Below are positions 52,737 through 63,195 of a stretch of 64,000 nucleotides of DNA, in pieces; the stretch's first letter is position 1; each line of letters starts with the position of its first letter. The notes under the pieces were generated by a model. The model was given only the letters and a program-made list of their open reading frames with translations, was not told the DNA's origin and did no database searches. The DNA is from SKPH01 sp051748565. Its GTDB lineage: Bacteria; Bacillota; Dethiobacteria; DTU022. The stretch lies in NCBI GenBank assembly GCA_051748565.1, contig JBNJHN010000001.1, positions 1-64,000 of the forward strand, in the 5' to 3' direction. Position numbers and translations under genes: made by a program.

Positions 52737-53249
52737 TTGCACAGTCTGCGGGTTTCAGCAAAAATCATAATCGGTTTTCTCTTTTCCATTACAATTTTAC
52801 TTACTTTTTTTACTTTGTCTTTATTCGGTGTTCAGGCTGATGATGGAGTTCGCTTAATTATAACTGAAGCAACCGGCCTGCAGAGAGATATGATAGTCTT
52901 TCAGGCCAATCTCCAGCCGATGGTTATCCATAATGTATTTTGGCTTTGTCTTGCCTCGTTTGGATTTATGTTGATCTTTCTTTATTTTATCGATCATAAC
53001 TTTAAGGTTTTTCTTCCGCCAGGTTTGCTCTGCCTGATTTTTACTATTGTTCTGGTTGTCATGGTTGCTGTTTCACGTGACAGTATAATAAATTTTACAG
53101 GACCTTCCACTGATCTCTATCTCCAAACCGCCCTGGACCGTTTTCGACAGGCTGCTATTGGTATGACTATTTTCGGAATATTATTAACTGCCGTTGCGTT
53201 ATGGGGTGATCAGTTTTTGAAAAAGAGTAAGCAGAAATTAAAGGATTAA
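52737..53249 (+). CDS. Membrane protein of unknown function
   Basis: A 170-residue protein with about four transmembrane helices (roughly residues 10-30, 62-84, 95-115 and 137-156). The loop after helix 1 (FGVQADDGVRLIITEATGLQ) and the one after helix 3 would lie outside. I do not recognise the family. TTG start behind GGGAGGG. It stands alone between purA and the SbcD-like gene, with 115 and 194 bases on either side that hold no clear element. Confidence 0.7.
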   Translation: MHSLRVSAKIIIGFLFSITILLTFFTLSLFGVQADDGVRLIITEATGLQRDMIVFQANLQPMVIHNVFWLCLASFGFMLIFLYFIDHNFKVFLPPGLLCLIFTIVLVVMVAVSRDSIINFTGPSTDLYLQTALDRFRQAAIGMTIFGILLTAVALWGDQFLKKSKQKLKD

Positions 53250-53443
53250 TCAACCAGGGTTTGAACAACTCACCGGTTTAATCTGCTTTTTCCCTGAGAT
53301 TTGCATAATATTTGCCCCTGTGAGAAACCGGGCCAAAATGCCGCAGATTGTACTGCTCTGTTTTAAAAGCACCTTAATAATTTAAGAAGTAATATTTTGA
53401 GTGACCCTGGCCGGGGAATGCAGTGAAAGGGGTTTTTAAAACT

Positions 53444-54514
53444 TTGAAGATACTGCACACATCCGATTTGCATTTAACAGAAAAGGCTTCTGAGCGCTGG
53501 GATGCGCTGGATGATATAGTAAAAATCGCTTCAAAACATCAGGTTTCAGCCCTGGTGATTGTCGGCGATCTTTTTGACCATAATGTAGAAGCGGATAAAC
53601 TCAGGGCACGACTGCGTGCTATCTTTGGAGGTTCTGACTTTCAAACTATAATTCTTCCGGGTAACCACGATCATAAGGCTTATCGCAGTGGACTTTACTT
53701 TGGAGAAAATGTATCTGTAATAACTACCTGGGAAGAGCCAATTAGCCTCGGGGAGGCTTTTATCTGGGGCCTTCCCTATGAAAGATTAAGCGGGGAAAGG
53801 CTTGTAAGCCGCCTGCGGAAGATAGCGGGGCTTATGCAACCTGAAAATATAAACTTTCTGCTTTTTCATGGTGAACTTCTGGATGCCTATTTTTCACGTA
53901 ATGATTTAGGCGATGAAGGTGACCTGCGCTATATGCCTGTTAAGCTATCTTACTTTGAACCTTTACCCATACAATATGTATTAGCAGGGCACTTTCATTC
54001 CCGCTATACCAGCTGGCAGTTACCGGGTGGCGGCTTGTTCATATATCCCGGATCTCCGGTAGCTGTAACCAGGCGGGAGACCGGCAGAAGGGTGGCAAAC
54101 CTTGTTGAACCGGGTCAGGATCCTGTAGAAATACCGCTAAACACCCATCACTATGAGAAAGTGGTTATATCCCTTCATCCCTTCAATACAGAAGATCCGC
54201 TTTCAATGCTCGATCAAAAAATGCTAAAGATACATGCCAAATCAAAAGTTATCCTTACTGTGGAGGGCCTTTTCAATGGTTCAGTACTGGGTATGGATGA
54301 AAGCGAATTGTCAGCAGAAATCAGGGCCCGGGTCGGTGATCGTTTCGGCGGCGAACCGGCCATGGAATTTTTCGATGTCCGTCATATCATTGAAGACGAT
54401 CTCTTTCAGCAATTCCACGAGAAGTTGAAGCTGGCAGATTGCCCCAGTGAGCAAAAAGAGCAGGTTAAGCAATTGGTTGTCAGTGCTTTCAGGGTGGTGA
54501 AAGCATGTTCCTGA
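53444..54514 (+). CDS. SbcD/YhaO-like metallophosphoesterase exonuclease
   Basis: Mre11-like calcineurin phosphoesterase that probably acts on DNA ends with the ATPase encoded next. The metal-binding motifs are in order: TSDLHL, VGDLFDH, LPGNHDH, the His in LFHGELL, and AGHFHSR. A capping domain follows (about 220-350). The TTG at 53444, behind AAAGGGG, gives MKILHTSDLHL, the canonical start; a GTG at 53423 is possible. It overlaps the next gene by ten bases, so both are coupled. Confidence 0.9.
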   Translation: MKILHTSDLHLTEKASERWDALDDIVKIASKHQVSALVIVGDLFDHNVEADKLRARLRAIFGGSDFQTIILPGNHDHKAYRSGLYFGENVSVITTWEEPISLGEAFIWGLPYERLSGERLVSRLRKIAGLMQPENINFLLFHGELLDAYFSRNDLGDEGDLRYMPVKLSYFEPLPIQYVLAGHFHSRYTSWQLPGGGLFIYPGSPVAVTRRETGRRVANLVEPGQDPVEIPLNTHHYEKVVISLHPFNTEDPLSMLDQKMLKIHAKSKVILTVEGLFNGSVLGMDESELSAEIRARVGDRFGGEPAMEFFDVRHIIEDDLFQQFHEKLKLADCPSEQKEQVKQLVVSAFRVVKACS

Positions 54515-56826
54515 AGGAATTTTTAATCAGCCGCTATGGGCCTCTACCTGACAGCGGCCTGAGGAAAACGGGTTCTTTCAACCTTTTTTTTGGCCTTAAT
54601 GAGGAAGGTAAAACATTAACCATCGATGCCCTGCTCAAAATGCTTCTTGGTAAAGGAACGAAAAGGTTTAATGCCATCAAACGGGTTAATGAATACCCAG
54701 AAGGTTACCTGATCATCGAGGACGGGAACCGCAGGGAGCTCAAACTACCTGAGGCCGGTACTGTTGAAGAACTCTTTGGCCTCAGCACCACCGAGTTTTC
54801 CAATATTTTCGTTATCCGTGACAGCGACTTGTCAATTAGTGAAGAGAACATTTTTTATCGGAATATTACCAATCGCCTGACCGGTCTCCGTTCTGGTGAA
54901 ATAAATGAAATAAAAAACAGGATCTATGATCTGGCCGGGATTACTGCAGGCGGGGATTACCAGAACGTAGCTCCGGTAAAGCTTAAAGATAAGATTAAGA
55001 AAGCGCATTATTTGTCCGAGAGGGTTGATGAACTGCTCTCCAGGCTCCAGGAAGAAGGTTTCGTCCGTTTTGAAGAAGAGCTTGCCGGCCTGGAGGCCTT
55101 AAAACGCAATACTGAAGAAAAACTGAACCTTTTCCGTGCAGTTCAGAACCGGGAGCTGTATGAAAAAGGGATAGAAGCACTCGGAAAGTTGAAAAATGCT
55201 CTTCTAGAAACCGCAAAGTTAAAAGATCTAAACCAAGCAGACTATGATTCCTGGCAGCGGACCGAGTCAAGCCTGGCTTACTTCCATAGTGACCTGAAGC
55301 GGCTCGAGGCAGAGATTGATCAACACAAACAAGTCTCGCAGGCGGCACGCACGGAATTGGAACAAATAAAAAGCACTTATAAAAAAGCCGAGTACAAAAC
55401 AGCTCTGGTGTCAGAAAAAATTGAACCGTTAATATCTGGTTACCAGCAGGCAGTAATTGAATTTCAAAAAGAGGAAAAGTTGGCGGACTCAACTTTTTAT
55501 ACCCGGACTGTTTTAGTATCAACATTTGTTTTTCTCCTGACGCTGTCTGGCCTGATTTTTCAACCTTCCTGGTGGCTTTTTACCCTGTTTGCTGTCTCAT
55601 TTGCTTTAACTGTTTTACTGGGCGGTATCAAATACAGATTTTTGAAAAAGAAAGGCCGCCTGGCCGAAATTGAAACAGAGTTACTTTTTGAAACCGGGCA
55701 GGCAGGATTGTCGGCAGACAATATTAAAGCGGTGGAGAAAAGTGTAAACCGTATTAAAAATGACCTGGCTGAGATTGCTGATCAGCTGAATGATGCAGAA
55801 AAAGAAACTGAATGGCAGCAGAAAGAACAAGAACGCCTTGTTAGGGAGCGTGAAGAAAAACTGGGTAGGATTAAAGAAGCAAAATATCAGATAGATCATA
55901 TCCGGCATAAAACGGGTTTGGATGAAATTGAACAGTATAGAACAGTTTTAGCTGAAAAGGAAAGGCAGAAAAGCGAAGTCGAAAAACAGAAAAGCATTTT
56001 GAGCAGCCATTTCTTTCAGGGCGCCGGGTTATCTTCAGACGAAGCGCGGATTAAACTTTGGGAAGAACAGGTTGCAGCCATTGAGGAATACGCTGATGCT
56101 GCAGTGGGTTTGAAGTATGATCAGAAAGAAAATACAAATTTACTTGTTAAAAAGGAAGAGCTGGAACGCTTTATAAAAGCACTGAAAGAGAAGCTGCAGG
56201 AACGCAGTGATGAACTGCGCGATATAGAGAAAGATGTAAATGAGCTGCTCCATGGGAGTGAAGAAAGCAGTATACCCTGCCAGACTACAGTTGACCTCGA
56301 AGTTGTTCAACAAAAATTGGAGAAGTGGATTCAGTGTCACGAACAGAAGAAGGCAAACGCAGCTATAGCTCTGGAAATACTCAGCAGTATAGAACAGGAA
56401 GAAGAAGAAAAAGTAACCGCATTATTCGGTTCTGACAACCGGGTCAGCGAATACTTCAGACAGATTACCGGTGGGTGTTACCGGGAAGTATTTTTTGAAA
56501 GCCGGGAGAATTTGATCAGGGTAATTCGCTCCGATGGGACCGAACTTGATGCTTACCAGCTTTCAGGTGGAGCTTATGACCAGCTTTACTTTTCAATCCG
56601 GCTTGCTCTCGGTGAAAAATTGCTTGAGGGCAATAAAGGGTTTTTTATTCTGGATGACCCATTTGTCAAGGCAGATCCGGAAAGGTTAAAGCTCCTCCTG
56701 GACATGCTGATCGACATTAGTTCGAATGGTTGGCAAATTTTATATTTCAGCGCCAAAGGCGAAGTGAAATATGAATTACAGCATAAGATCGATCAGCAAA
56801 TAGTCAGGGAATTTAGGATATCCTGA
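54505..56826 (+). CDS. SbcC/YhaN-like AAA ATPase with coiled coils and membrane helices
   Basis: Rad50/SbcC-like partner of the preceding nuclease, 773 residues. Walker A is GLNEEGKT (about residue 30); the C-terminal half has the signature LSGGAYDQLYFSIRLALGEKLL and Walker B FFILDDPF. Between them are long heptad-rich coiled coils. Two adjacent hydrophobic helices (about residues 333-372, FVFLLTLSGLIF and FTLFAVSFALTVLLGG) interrupt the coiled coil, as in B. subtilis YhaN, which implies membrane attachment. There is no zinc-hook CxxC. The start overlaps the nuclease gene. Confidence 0.9.
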   Translation: MFLKEFLISRYGPLPDSGLRKTGSFNLFFGLNEEGKTLTIDALLKMLLGKGTKRFNAIKRVNEYPEGYLIIEDGNRRELKLPEAGTVEELFGLSTTEFSNIFVIRDSDLSISEENIFYRNITNRLTGLRSGEINEIKNRIYDLAGITAGGDYQNVAPVKLKDKIKKAHYLSERVDELLSRLQEEGFVRFEEELAGLEALKRNTEEKLNLFRAVQNRELYEKGIEALGKLKNALLETAKLKDLNQADYDSWQRTESSLAYFHSDLKRLEAEIDQHKQVSQAARTELEQIKSTYKKAEYKTALVSEKIEPLISGYQQAVIEFQKEEKLADSTFYTRTVLVSTFVFLLTLSGLIFQPSWWLFTLFAVSFALTVLLGGIKYRFLKKKGRLAEIETELLFETGQAGLSADNIKAVEKSVNRIKNDLAEIADQLNDAEKETEWQQKEQERLVREREEKLGRIKEAKYQIDHIRHKTGLDEIEQYRTVLAEKERQKSEVEKQKSILSSHFFQGAGLSSDEARIKLWEEQVAAIEEYADAAVGLKYDQKENTNLLVKKEELERFIKALKEKLQERSDELRDIEKDVNELLHGSEESSIPCQTTVDLEVVQQKLEKWIQCHEQKKANAAIALEILSSIEQEEEEKVTALFGSDNRVSEYFRQITGGCYREVFFESRENLIRVIRSDGTELDAYQLSGGAYDQLYFSIRLALGEKLLEGNKGFFILDDPFVKADPERLKLLLDMLIDISSNGWQILYFSAKGEVKYELQHKIDQQIVREFRIS

Positions 56827-56923
56827 AAAATAATTTAATCAGATCAGATTATCATATTTATTGGTCGGCAAACAGCTCTTAAAGAGCAGAGTAATAATAT
56901 ATCATTTCCCGGAGGTTGAATCG

Positions 56924-57664
56924 ATGAAGCTTACAGTTCTCGGTTGTTACGGCCCCTACCCCCCTGCGGGAGGATGCTGTTCCGGTTATTTGATTCAGGA
57001 AGAAGGTTTTAATCTTTTAATTGATTGCGGCAATGGTGTTTTAAGCCGCCTGCAGGAGCAACTATATTACCAGAATCTAAATGCAGTAATCCTTTCCCAC
57101 CTGCATGCCGATCATATTTCCGATATTATGATCATGCGTTACGGCCTTGAAATGGCATATAACCGGGGCCTGCGCAGGGAGCCATTACCGCTTTACGCTC
57201 CTGCAGAACCCGTTTCTGAATTTGACCGCTTAACTTACAAAAATGCTTACTCTGTGATCCCGATTAACGGCGATCAAGAACTGCAGGTCGGTCCTTTTAC
57301 AATCCAGACCAAAAAGGGGGTCCACGCGGTTCCATCACTGGCATTACGGATTGAAACCTTATTGGAAAGCCTTGTCTATTCCAGCGACACTGAATACTAC
57401 AGGGGCCTTGAAGAATTTGCTTCCGAATCAAACCTTTTTCTTTGTGAAGCAAATTTTCAGGAAACAGACATTCAAAATAAACTGCCTAATCATCTTAGCG
57501 CCGCACAGGCTGCTAAAATTGCCGCCGCTGCAAAAGTTGACAGATTGGTTTTGACCCATCACCATCCCGAACGTGACCCGGAAGTTTCAATTGCTGAAGC
57601 TAAAAAGTATTTCCCAACGACCGGGTTGGCCCGGGAAGGAGAATCCTACAGCCTAATTATTTAG
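56924..57664 (+). CDS. Metallo-beta-lactamase fold hydrolase
   Basis: RNase Z/phosphodiesterase-like member of the MBL superfamily. The metal motif is LSHLHADHISD, with further ligands in SSDTEY and THHHPERDP. The ATG at 56924, behind CGGAGGTTGAATCG, is preferred; the frame is open back to 56861 but that extra part is not conserved-looking. 246 residues. It is too short for tRNA-processing RNase Z with an exosite arm, so another phosphoester is more likely the substrate. Confidence 0.88.
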   Translation: MKLTVLGCYGPYPPAGGCCSGYLIQEEGFNLLIDCGNGVLSRLQEQLYYQNLNAVILSHLHADHISDIMIMRYGLEMAYNRGLRREPLPLYAPAEPVSEFDRLTYKNAYSVIPINGDQELQVGPFTIQTKKGVHAVPSLALRIETLLESLVYSSDTEYYRGLEEFASESNLFLCEANFQETDIQNKLPNHLSAAQAAKIAAAAKVDRLVLTHHHPERDPEVSIAEAKKYFPTTGLAREGESYSLII

Positions 57665-57815
57665 CAATTAGCCAGGTTAGATTTAATTTAACCGGTATTT
57701 AATGCAGAGATAATAAAAATTATAAGAAAAGAGGCAGTTGCAATTCAGTTTTCAGTCGACTGAGTCAGACAGTTGGAGATGGTTAGATAAAACAATTGCA
57801 GAAGGAGGTTTTGAA

Positions 57816-58379
57816 ATGGTAAAGCAAAAGCAGCCAACACAAATAATTCTGGGACCGGTTCCTCCGGCCCTGATCGGCTGCGGTAATGAAAAAGTAAAAA
57901 ATATTATTACCCTGGCCTGGGTTGGAGTGGTTAATTCCTCCCCGCCAATGGTATCTGTTGCAGTTCGTCCCAACCGATACTCTTTTGATATAATTCGGGA
58001 TTCAAAAGAATTTTCGATAAACCTGCCCTCTGTAGACCAGGTTGAACTTGCTGACGGTTGCGGTAATCTAAGCGGGCGGGATCTTAATAAATTTGAACAT
58101 TTTAATCTTAGTGCTGTCCAGGGAACTCTAAAATATGCCCCAATGATTGATGAATGTCCAATCAGCCTGGAGTGTAAGGTTGAAAAAATCCTGGAACTTG
58201 GCAGTCACACAATTTTTATAAGCAGGGTGGTTGCGACCTATGTCTCATCCGAAGTAATCGATGAGGAGGGAAAAATAGATTATGATCGATGCCGCCTGCT
58301 GGGGTTCTGTGCCGGCAGCTATCTTGAAACAAAATCTCTAAACCTTTCAATCGGCTATACTAAAAAAAAGCAGTCCTGA
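57816..58379 (+). CDS. Flavin reductase-like domain protein
   Basis: This 187-residue protein carries the flavin reductase/FMN-binding split-barrel domain. Recognisable blocks are NIITLAWVGVVNSSPPMVSVAV, which binds FMN, and KEFSINLPS. Such proteins reduce or store FMN; some of the anaerobic members are flavoredoxins. The ATG at 57816 has an excellent AAGGAGG site, and the longer open frame to 57738 is rejected. It is the last gene before the sel operon, with a separate promoter downstream. Confidence 0.88.
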   Translation: MVKQKQPTQIILGPVPPALIGCGNEKVKNIITLAWVGVVNSSPPMVSVAVRPNRYSFDIIRDSKEFSINLPSVDQVELADGCGNLSGRDLNKFEHFNLSAVQGTLKYAPMIDECPISLECKVEKILELGSHTIFISRVVATYVSSEVIDEEGKIDYDRCRLLGFCAGSYLETKSLNLSIGYTKKKQS

Positions 58380-58385
58380 CTATAG

Positions 58386-58415
58386 TTGCCAAGCAGCTTT
58401 TTATATTGATATAAT
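58386..58415 (+). promoter_or_regulatory. Promoter of the selA-selB-selD operon
   Basis: TTGCCA (58386-58391), an 18-base spacer and TATAAT (58410-58415) with an upstream TG. The selA start is about 45 nt beyond the expected transcription start. Confidence 0.65.
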
Positions 58416-58466
58416 TAAAAAAAATTATTTAGTTTTAGATTTGATTCGTTATGAAAAGAGGTAATA

Positions 58467-59891
58467 ATGATGAGTAAAGATCAGTCATTATTGCGTGAAC
58501 TCCCAGCTGTCGACCGTCTGCTGCGCGAACCGGCTTTGGAAGCAATGCAGGAGTTTTTACCACGCCGCATCATTCTTAAGGCAGCCCAGGATATTATTGC
58601 TTCTTACCGAAACCATTTAACCGGTAATAATGATCAGAATAACAGAACCGGGGACATCGATCTTTCTCCTGCTGTTTTGGCCCGGGAAGTTGCAGCACTG
58701 GCAGAAAAAAATGCCGGATCAAACCTAAAATCATTAATTAATGCTACAGGAATTATCATCCACACCAATCTCGGCCGTGCGCCGCTGCCTGAACCGGCAG
58801 TTAATGCTCTGAAAGAAATAGCGACAAACTATAACAATCTTGAATTATCGCTGGAGACCGGTAAACGCGGTTCGCGCCAGGAACACCTGGAAAACCTTCT
58901 CTGCGAGCTTAGCGGAGCCGAAGCGGCTATTGTTCTTAACAATAATGCAGCAGCAGTATTTATTGCCCTTAATACTATAGCCAAAGGCAGGGAGGTAGTA
59001 GTCTCCCGTGGTCAGCTGGTTGAAATCGGTGGCTCTTTCCGTATCCCCGAGATTATGGCCGCAAGTGGTGCACTTATGGTAGAGGTTGGGACTACTAACA
59101 AAACTTACCTGCGCGATTACGAGGCAGTGGTTAACGAAAACACGGCGGCTTTTCTTAAAGTACACACCAGTAATTATCACATGATCGGTTTTACTGCAGA
59201 AGTAAATACTGCCGATCTCTCTGAGATGGCTCATAAATACAACCTCCTGCTCATTGAAGATCTGGGCAGTGGTTTGTTTATTGATCCCAAAAAATATAAC
59301 CTGCCTTCGGAACCGCAGGTTCAGGACAGTATTGCTGCCGGTGCCGATTTGGTTACCTTCAGTGGTGATAAAATGCTCGGTGGCCCCCAGTCCGGTATTA
59401 TGCTCGGGCGCAAAGACCTTGTTTCTGATATTCGTACAAATCAGCTTGCCAGGACTTTGCGTGTTGATAAATTTTCAATTACCGCCCTGGAAGCGACCTT
59501 GCGCCTTTATCTCGACGAAGAAACGGCAATTCGTGAAATACCCGTATGGCGGATGCTTACCATGAAAAAAGAAACCATCAAAAAGCGGGCCTTGGCTCTG
59601 GCTAAACGCTTCGAAGAGATAATTGAAACCGGAAATGTTTTTACTGTCGAAGGTATTTCAAAAGTAGGCGGAGGTGCCCTGCCAATGGCAGAACTGCCAA
59701 CTCACCTGGTAGCAATTAATCTGCCTGAAGAGGGCCTTCACCCAACAAAACTGGTAGAAAGATTGCGCCGGGGTAATCCTCCGGTGATCCTCCGTCACCA
59801 GCAGGATACACTGCTCTTTGATCCCCGAACTATCTTCGAAGGCCAGGAGGATGCCTTAGTGGAAGCTGTCCGCCTGGCTTATTGTGAATAG
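58467..59891 (+). CDS. selA: L-seryl-tRNA(Sec) selenium transferase
   Basis: SelA is the PLP enzyme that converts Ser-tRNA-Sec to Sec-tRNA-Sec using selenophosphate. Signature segments are [19 protein letters not shown] near residue 92, [20 protein letters not shown] and the PLP lysine in [15 protein letters not shown] near 303. 474 residues. It starts at an ATG behind GAAAAGAGGTAAT. It heads selA-selB-selD, with the selB frame beginning just before its stop. Confidence 0.97.
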   Translation: MMSKDQSLLRELPAVDRLLREPALEAMQEFLPRRIILKAAQDIIASYRNHLTGNNDQNNRTGDIDLSPAVLAREVAALAEKNAGSNLKSLINATGIIIHTNLGRAPLPEPAVNALKEIATNYNNLELSLETGKRGSRQEHLENLLCELSGAEAAIVLNNNAAAVFIALNTIAKGREVVVSRGQLVEIGGSFRIPEIMAASGALMVEVGTTNKTYLRDYEAVVNENTAAFLKVHTSNYHMIGFTAEVNTADLSEMAHKYNLLLIEDLGSGLFIDPKKYNLPSEPQVQDSIAAGADLVTFSGDKMLGGPQSGIMLGRKDLVSDIRTNQLARTLRVDKFSITALEATLRLYLDEETAIREIPVWRMLTMKKETIKKRALALAKRFEEIIETGNVFTVEGISKVGGGALPMAELPTHLVAINLPEEGLHPTKLVERLRRGNPPVILRHQQDTLLFDPRTIFEGQEDALVEAVRLAYCE

Positions 59892-59913
59892 CAGCCCGAG
59901 GAGTGTCAACAAT

Positions 59914-61830
59914 TTGGAACAACTGATAATAGGTACAGCCGGCCATGTTGACCACGGGAAAACAGTATTGATCAAGGCGCTCACCGGTATTGATACCGAT
60001 CGACTGCAGGAGGAGAAAGAACGGGGCATATCAATCGACCTCGGTTTTGCTCCCTTCAGACTTCCCGGCGGAAGACTGGCAGGCGTTGTCGATGTCCCCG
60101 GACACGAACGCTTCATTCACAACATGCTGGCCGGAGCAGCGGGCATGGATCTGGTGATGCTTGTAGTTGATGCAACCGAAGGTATCATGCCCCAGACCAG
60201 GGAGCACCTTGATATTCTGGAACTGCTTGGCACTCAAAAAGGTATTGTAGTTATTACGAAGATAGATCTGGTCGAAGAAGAATGGCGTGAATTGGTTCGG
60301 GAGGAGATCAGAGAAGAACTTAAAGGGTCATTTCTGGAAGAAGCGCCGATTCATTCTGTTTCAGCAATAGAGGGCCGGGGAATTGAAGAATTAAAAGAGC
60401 TGATTGACCTTTTAACTGCTGATTTGGAAACGAGAAGTTTTTCCGGACCCCTGCGCCTGCCCGTAGACCGCTCTTTTGTGATTGCAGGTTTTGGGACTGT
60501 GGTTACGGGAACCCTCATCCAGGGATTCGTAAAAGTCGGCGATACAGTATCTGTAGTCCCTCCCGGCCTGGAAGCAAGGGTACGTAACATACAGGTTCAT
60601 GATGCTGACGTGAAAGAGGCAAAAGCGGGTTCCAGGGTAGCCCTGAACCTTTCAGGGCTTGAAAAAGGGCAGGTTTTAAGGGGCAGTGTAATTAGCACCC
60701 CCGGTTATTATCGGCAGACCGATTTGATCGATGTCTCAGTAGAGCTGCTGAAACGTTCGCCGCGCCGCCTTAAAAATTTAGACCCGGTTCATTTTTTCCT
60801 GGGCACTGCCCGTACTGTGGCCCGACTTTTATTGCTCGATAGTGAAGATCTGCGCCCCGGCCAAAACACTCTTGCGCAGTGCCGATTAGACAGACCCCTG
60901 GTAGCTGAACGGGGTGATTCCTTTGTGATCCGGTCTTATTCACCGATGACTACTATCGGCGGGGGAAAAGTACTGGATCCCTACCCCTCAAAACATCGCC
61001 GTTTCCGCCCCCAGGTCATTGAGCGTCTCAATGAATTAAGGCAGGCTCCCACTGCCGGGGGAGATGCTGCATTTATTCGTCGGAAACTTGAAGAACTGGT
61101 TGCAGCCGATAGTAGTCGTTTGGCCAGGGAAACCCGTCTTGCTCCGGAAATAGTAAATTCCATTCTAGAAGAACTCTCTTCCGAGGGACTTGTGCAAAAA
61201 ATTGGCGGCATTTTTATTGCTGCAGAGATTCTTAAAGAATATGAAGATAAATTATTAACGGAACTGGAAAAATTTCATCGAAAACTGCCTTTATCTCCGG
61301 GGATTTCACGCGCGCGCTTAAAAGGAATTTTACCTTCCGCTTTCAGCCAGCGAGATTATGATGCCCTGCTTGGTAATCTGCAGGAAAAAGAATTGGTTTT
61401 ATCAAAAGGTGATCTGGTCTCTTTGTATCACTTTAAACCAGTACCTTCAGCCGAAGATAGAAAACTGCTGGACAGTTTAATCGAACTTTACAAGTCGGAA
61501 GGCTTTCAACCTCCGTCTGTAAAAGAGGCCATGGAGCAAGCGGGAGCAAATTATGCCCGCAAAGACGAACTTATAAACTACCTGCTTGCAGAAAGGGTTT
61601 TGGTTAAAATAAATGAAGAGCTCTATTTTCACAATGATATTTATAATGAAGCCCGGAATCTGCTCCTAAAACATTTTTCCGAAAACAAAACTCTTACCCT
61701 GGCCCAGTTCCGGGATATTACGGGCAGCTCTCGGAAATATGCCCAGGCATTACTCGAACACTTTGACCAGGCCAGATTAACCAGGCGTGTTGAAGACCAC
61801 AGGGTAGCCTTAAAACTTAAAACTGATTGA
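59914..61830 (+). CDS. selB: Selenocysteine-specific elongation factor
   Basis: SelB brings Sec-tRNA to UGA codons next to a SECIS hairpin. The EF-Tu-like part has G1 [24 protein letters not shown] (G3) and TKIDLV (G4), then domains 2 and 3. The C-terminal half (about 380-638) consists of winged helices that bind the SECIS hairpin. TTG at 59914, nine bases after GAGGAG, gives [11 protein letters not shown]; the frame is open back to 59884. 638 residues, full length. Confidence 0.95.
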   Translation: MEQLIIGTAGHVDHGKTVLIKALTGIDTDRLQEEKERGISIDLGFAPFRLPGGRLAGVVDVPGHERFIHNMLAGAAGMDLVMLVVDATEGIMPQTREHLDILELLGTQKGIVVITKIDLVEEEWRELVREEIREELKGSFLEEAPIHSVSAIEGRGIEELKELIDLLTADLETRSFSGPLRLPVDRSFVIAGFGTVVTGTLIQGFVKVGDTVSVVPPGLEARVRNIQVHDADVKEAKAGSRVALNLSGLEKGQVLRGSVISTPGYYRQTDLIDVSVELLKRSPRRLKNLDPVHFFLGTARTVARLLLLDSEDLRPGQNTLAQCRLDRPLVAERGDSFVIRSYSPMTTIGGGKVLDPYPSKHRRFRPQVIERLNELRQAPTAGGDAAFIRRKLEELVAADSSRLARETRLAPEIVNSILEELSSEGLVQKIGGIFIAAEILKEYEDKLLTELEKFHRKLPLSPGISRARLKGILPSAFSQRDYDALLGNLQEKELVLSKGDLVSLYHFKPVPSAEDRKLLDSLIELYKSEGFQPPSVKEAMEQAGANYARKDELINYLLAERVLVKINEELYFHNDIYNEARNLLLKHFSENKTLTLAQFRDITGSSRKYAQALLEHFDQARLTRRVEDHRVALKLKTD

Positions 61831-61880
61831 TCTATAAATATAAGTCCCGGAGCCCCGGAGACAGAAAGGATGGCGAGCCG

Positions 61881-62930
61881 ATGAGTCGTGAAGATATCCG
61901 CCTGACCAGTATGACCTCAAGCGCCGGCTGAGCGGCGAAAATCGGGCCTGAGGCCCTGGCGCAGGTGCTGCGTCGATTACCGGCTATTGAGGATCCAAAC
62001 TATTTGAACCGCGAGCAGCACTTTTCGGATGCAGGTATTTATCGTATCTCAGAAAAGCAAGCCCTGGTTCAGACTGTGGATTTCTTTACGCCCATAGTTG
62101 ACGACCCTTACAAATTCGGGCAAATTGCTGCCGCCAATGCATTCAGCGATGTCTATGCCATTGGTGCAAAACCGCTTACTGCTTTAAATGTTATTTGTTA
62201 CCCGTTATCCTGTCACCCCCTGGAAGTGATGGAGGATATTCTGCGTGGTGGCTACGACAAGATTATTGAAGCTGGTGCGGTACTGGTTGGAGGCCACAGT
62301 ATTGAAGATCCCGAACCCAAATACGGTCTATCTGTAACCGGTTTGGTTGATATTAATAAGATGGTCACCTCAGGTGGTGCAAAACCGGGTGATTGCCTTA
62401 TTCTGACCAAGCCGCTGGGCACAGGTATTATTGCCACCGCAGTAAAAGGTGAAATTATCACAGATCAAGATGCAGCAGTTGTAATCAATGGAATGGCAGC
62501 TCTCAGTGCAGCACCTTCCAAAGCGATGGTGCAGATAGGTGTATCCGCCTGTACTGATGTGACAGGGTTTAGCCTGCTGGGACACCTGTATGAGATGCTA
62601 ATTTCAAGTAATGTCGCTGCCGAAATAGAATATAGAAAAGTGCCTCTCTATCCTGAAGTTAAAGAGATGACTGCAATGGGAATGATTCCCGGTGGGGCCT
62701 ACCGCAATCTTGAATATATACGACCACATTTATCCTGGAAAGGAAAAGCGGAGGATAAGGACGATACCCTGGTTATTCTTTCTGATCCGCAAACTTCAGG
62801 AGGGCTTTTAATCGCCCTGCAAGAAGCAAAGCTGGAAGCTTATTTTTCTATCCTGAAAGAAAATAATATCGAAGGTTATCAAATCGGCCGAATTACCAAG
62901 GGTCCTCCCGGCAGAATCGTTGTTGCCTGA
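61881..62930 (+). CDS. selD: Selenide, water dikinase (selenoprotein with in-frame UGA)
   Basis: SelD makes selenophosphate from selenide and ATP. Translating from the ATG at 61881 and reading TGA (61929-61931) as Sec gives MSREDIRLTSMTSSAG-Sec-AAKIGP, with Sec17 exactly where E. coli SelD has Cys17. The frame then continues through SHPLEVMEDIL, VGGHSIEDPEPKYGLSVTG and the glycine-rich SDPQTSGGLL near the C-terminus, to 349 residues. AAAGGATGG precedes the ATG. A naive gene caller would start at GTG 61965 and lose the active site. It is the third gene of the sel operon, so SelD production depends on the system it feeds. Confidence 0.93.
61922..61956 (+). promoter_or_regulatory. Possible bacterial SECIS element at the selD UGA
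   Basis: CGCCG (61922-61926) can pair with CGGCG (61933-61937), placing the UGA in the loop, and GGGCC (61944-61948) with GGCCC (61952-61956) forms a stem 12 bases after the UGA. SelB needs a hairpin at about this distance. Which of the two is used, and whether a guanine-rich apical loop is present, cannot be decided by eye. Confidence 0.45.
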
Positions 62931-63195
62931 ATTCAGGTTTTGCCAATTATTTTAAGGGTTAATAGTTGATTATGTTAAATATTTATGAATTTAAAGTTAC
63001 AGGCAGGAAAAAATAAAGGAAATGTCGAAATTACTTAAGATAGTCCATTAATATCGCAATTGTCTGACAATAAAACCGGGTCAAGGGGGTGTGGTAGCAG
63101 CGGAGTAGTTATTTCGATTCCTCAGACGGTAAACGGGATTGTGTTTGCCGGGAGCATTGTGGAAAAATTATCACTTAATGATGCGGGGTATGCTA

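Noticed and set aside
62931..63195. Sec tRNA gene (selC) after selD
   Set aside because: The string TTCGATTCC near 63109 looks like a T-loop, but no acceptor stem or long variable arm can be drawn; a hairpin CGGTAAAC/GTTTGCCG (63127-63150) is unrelated.
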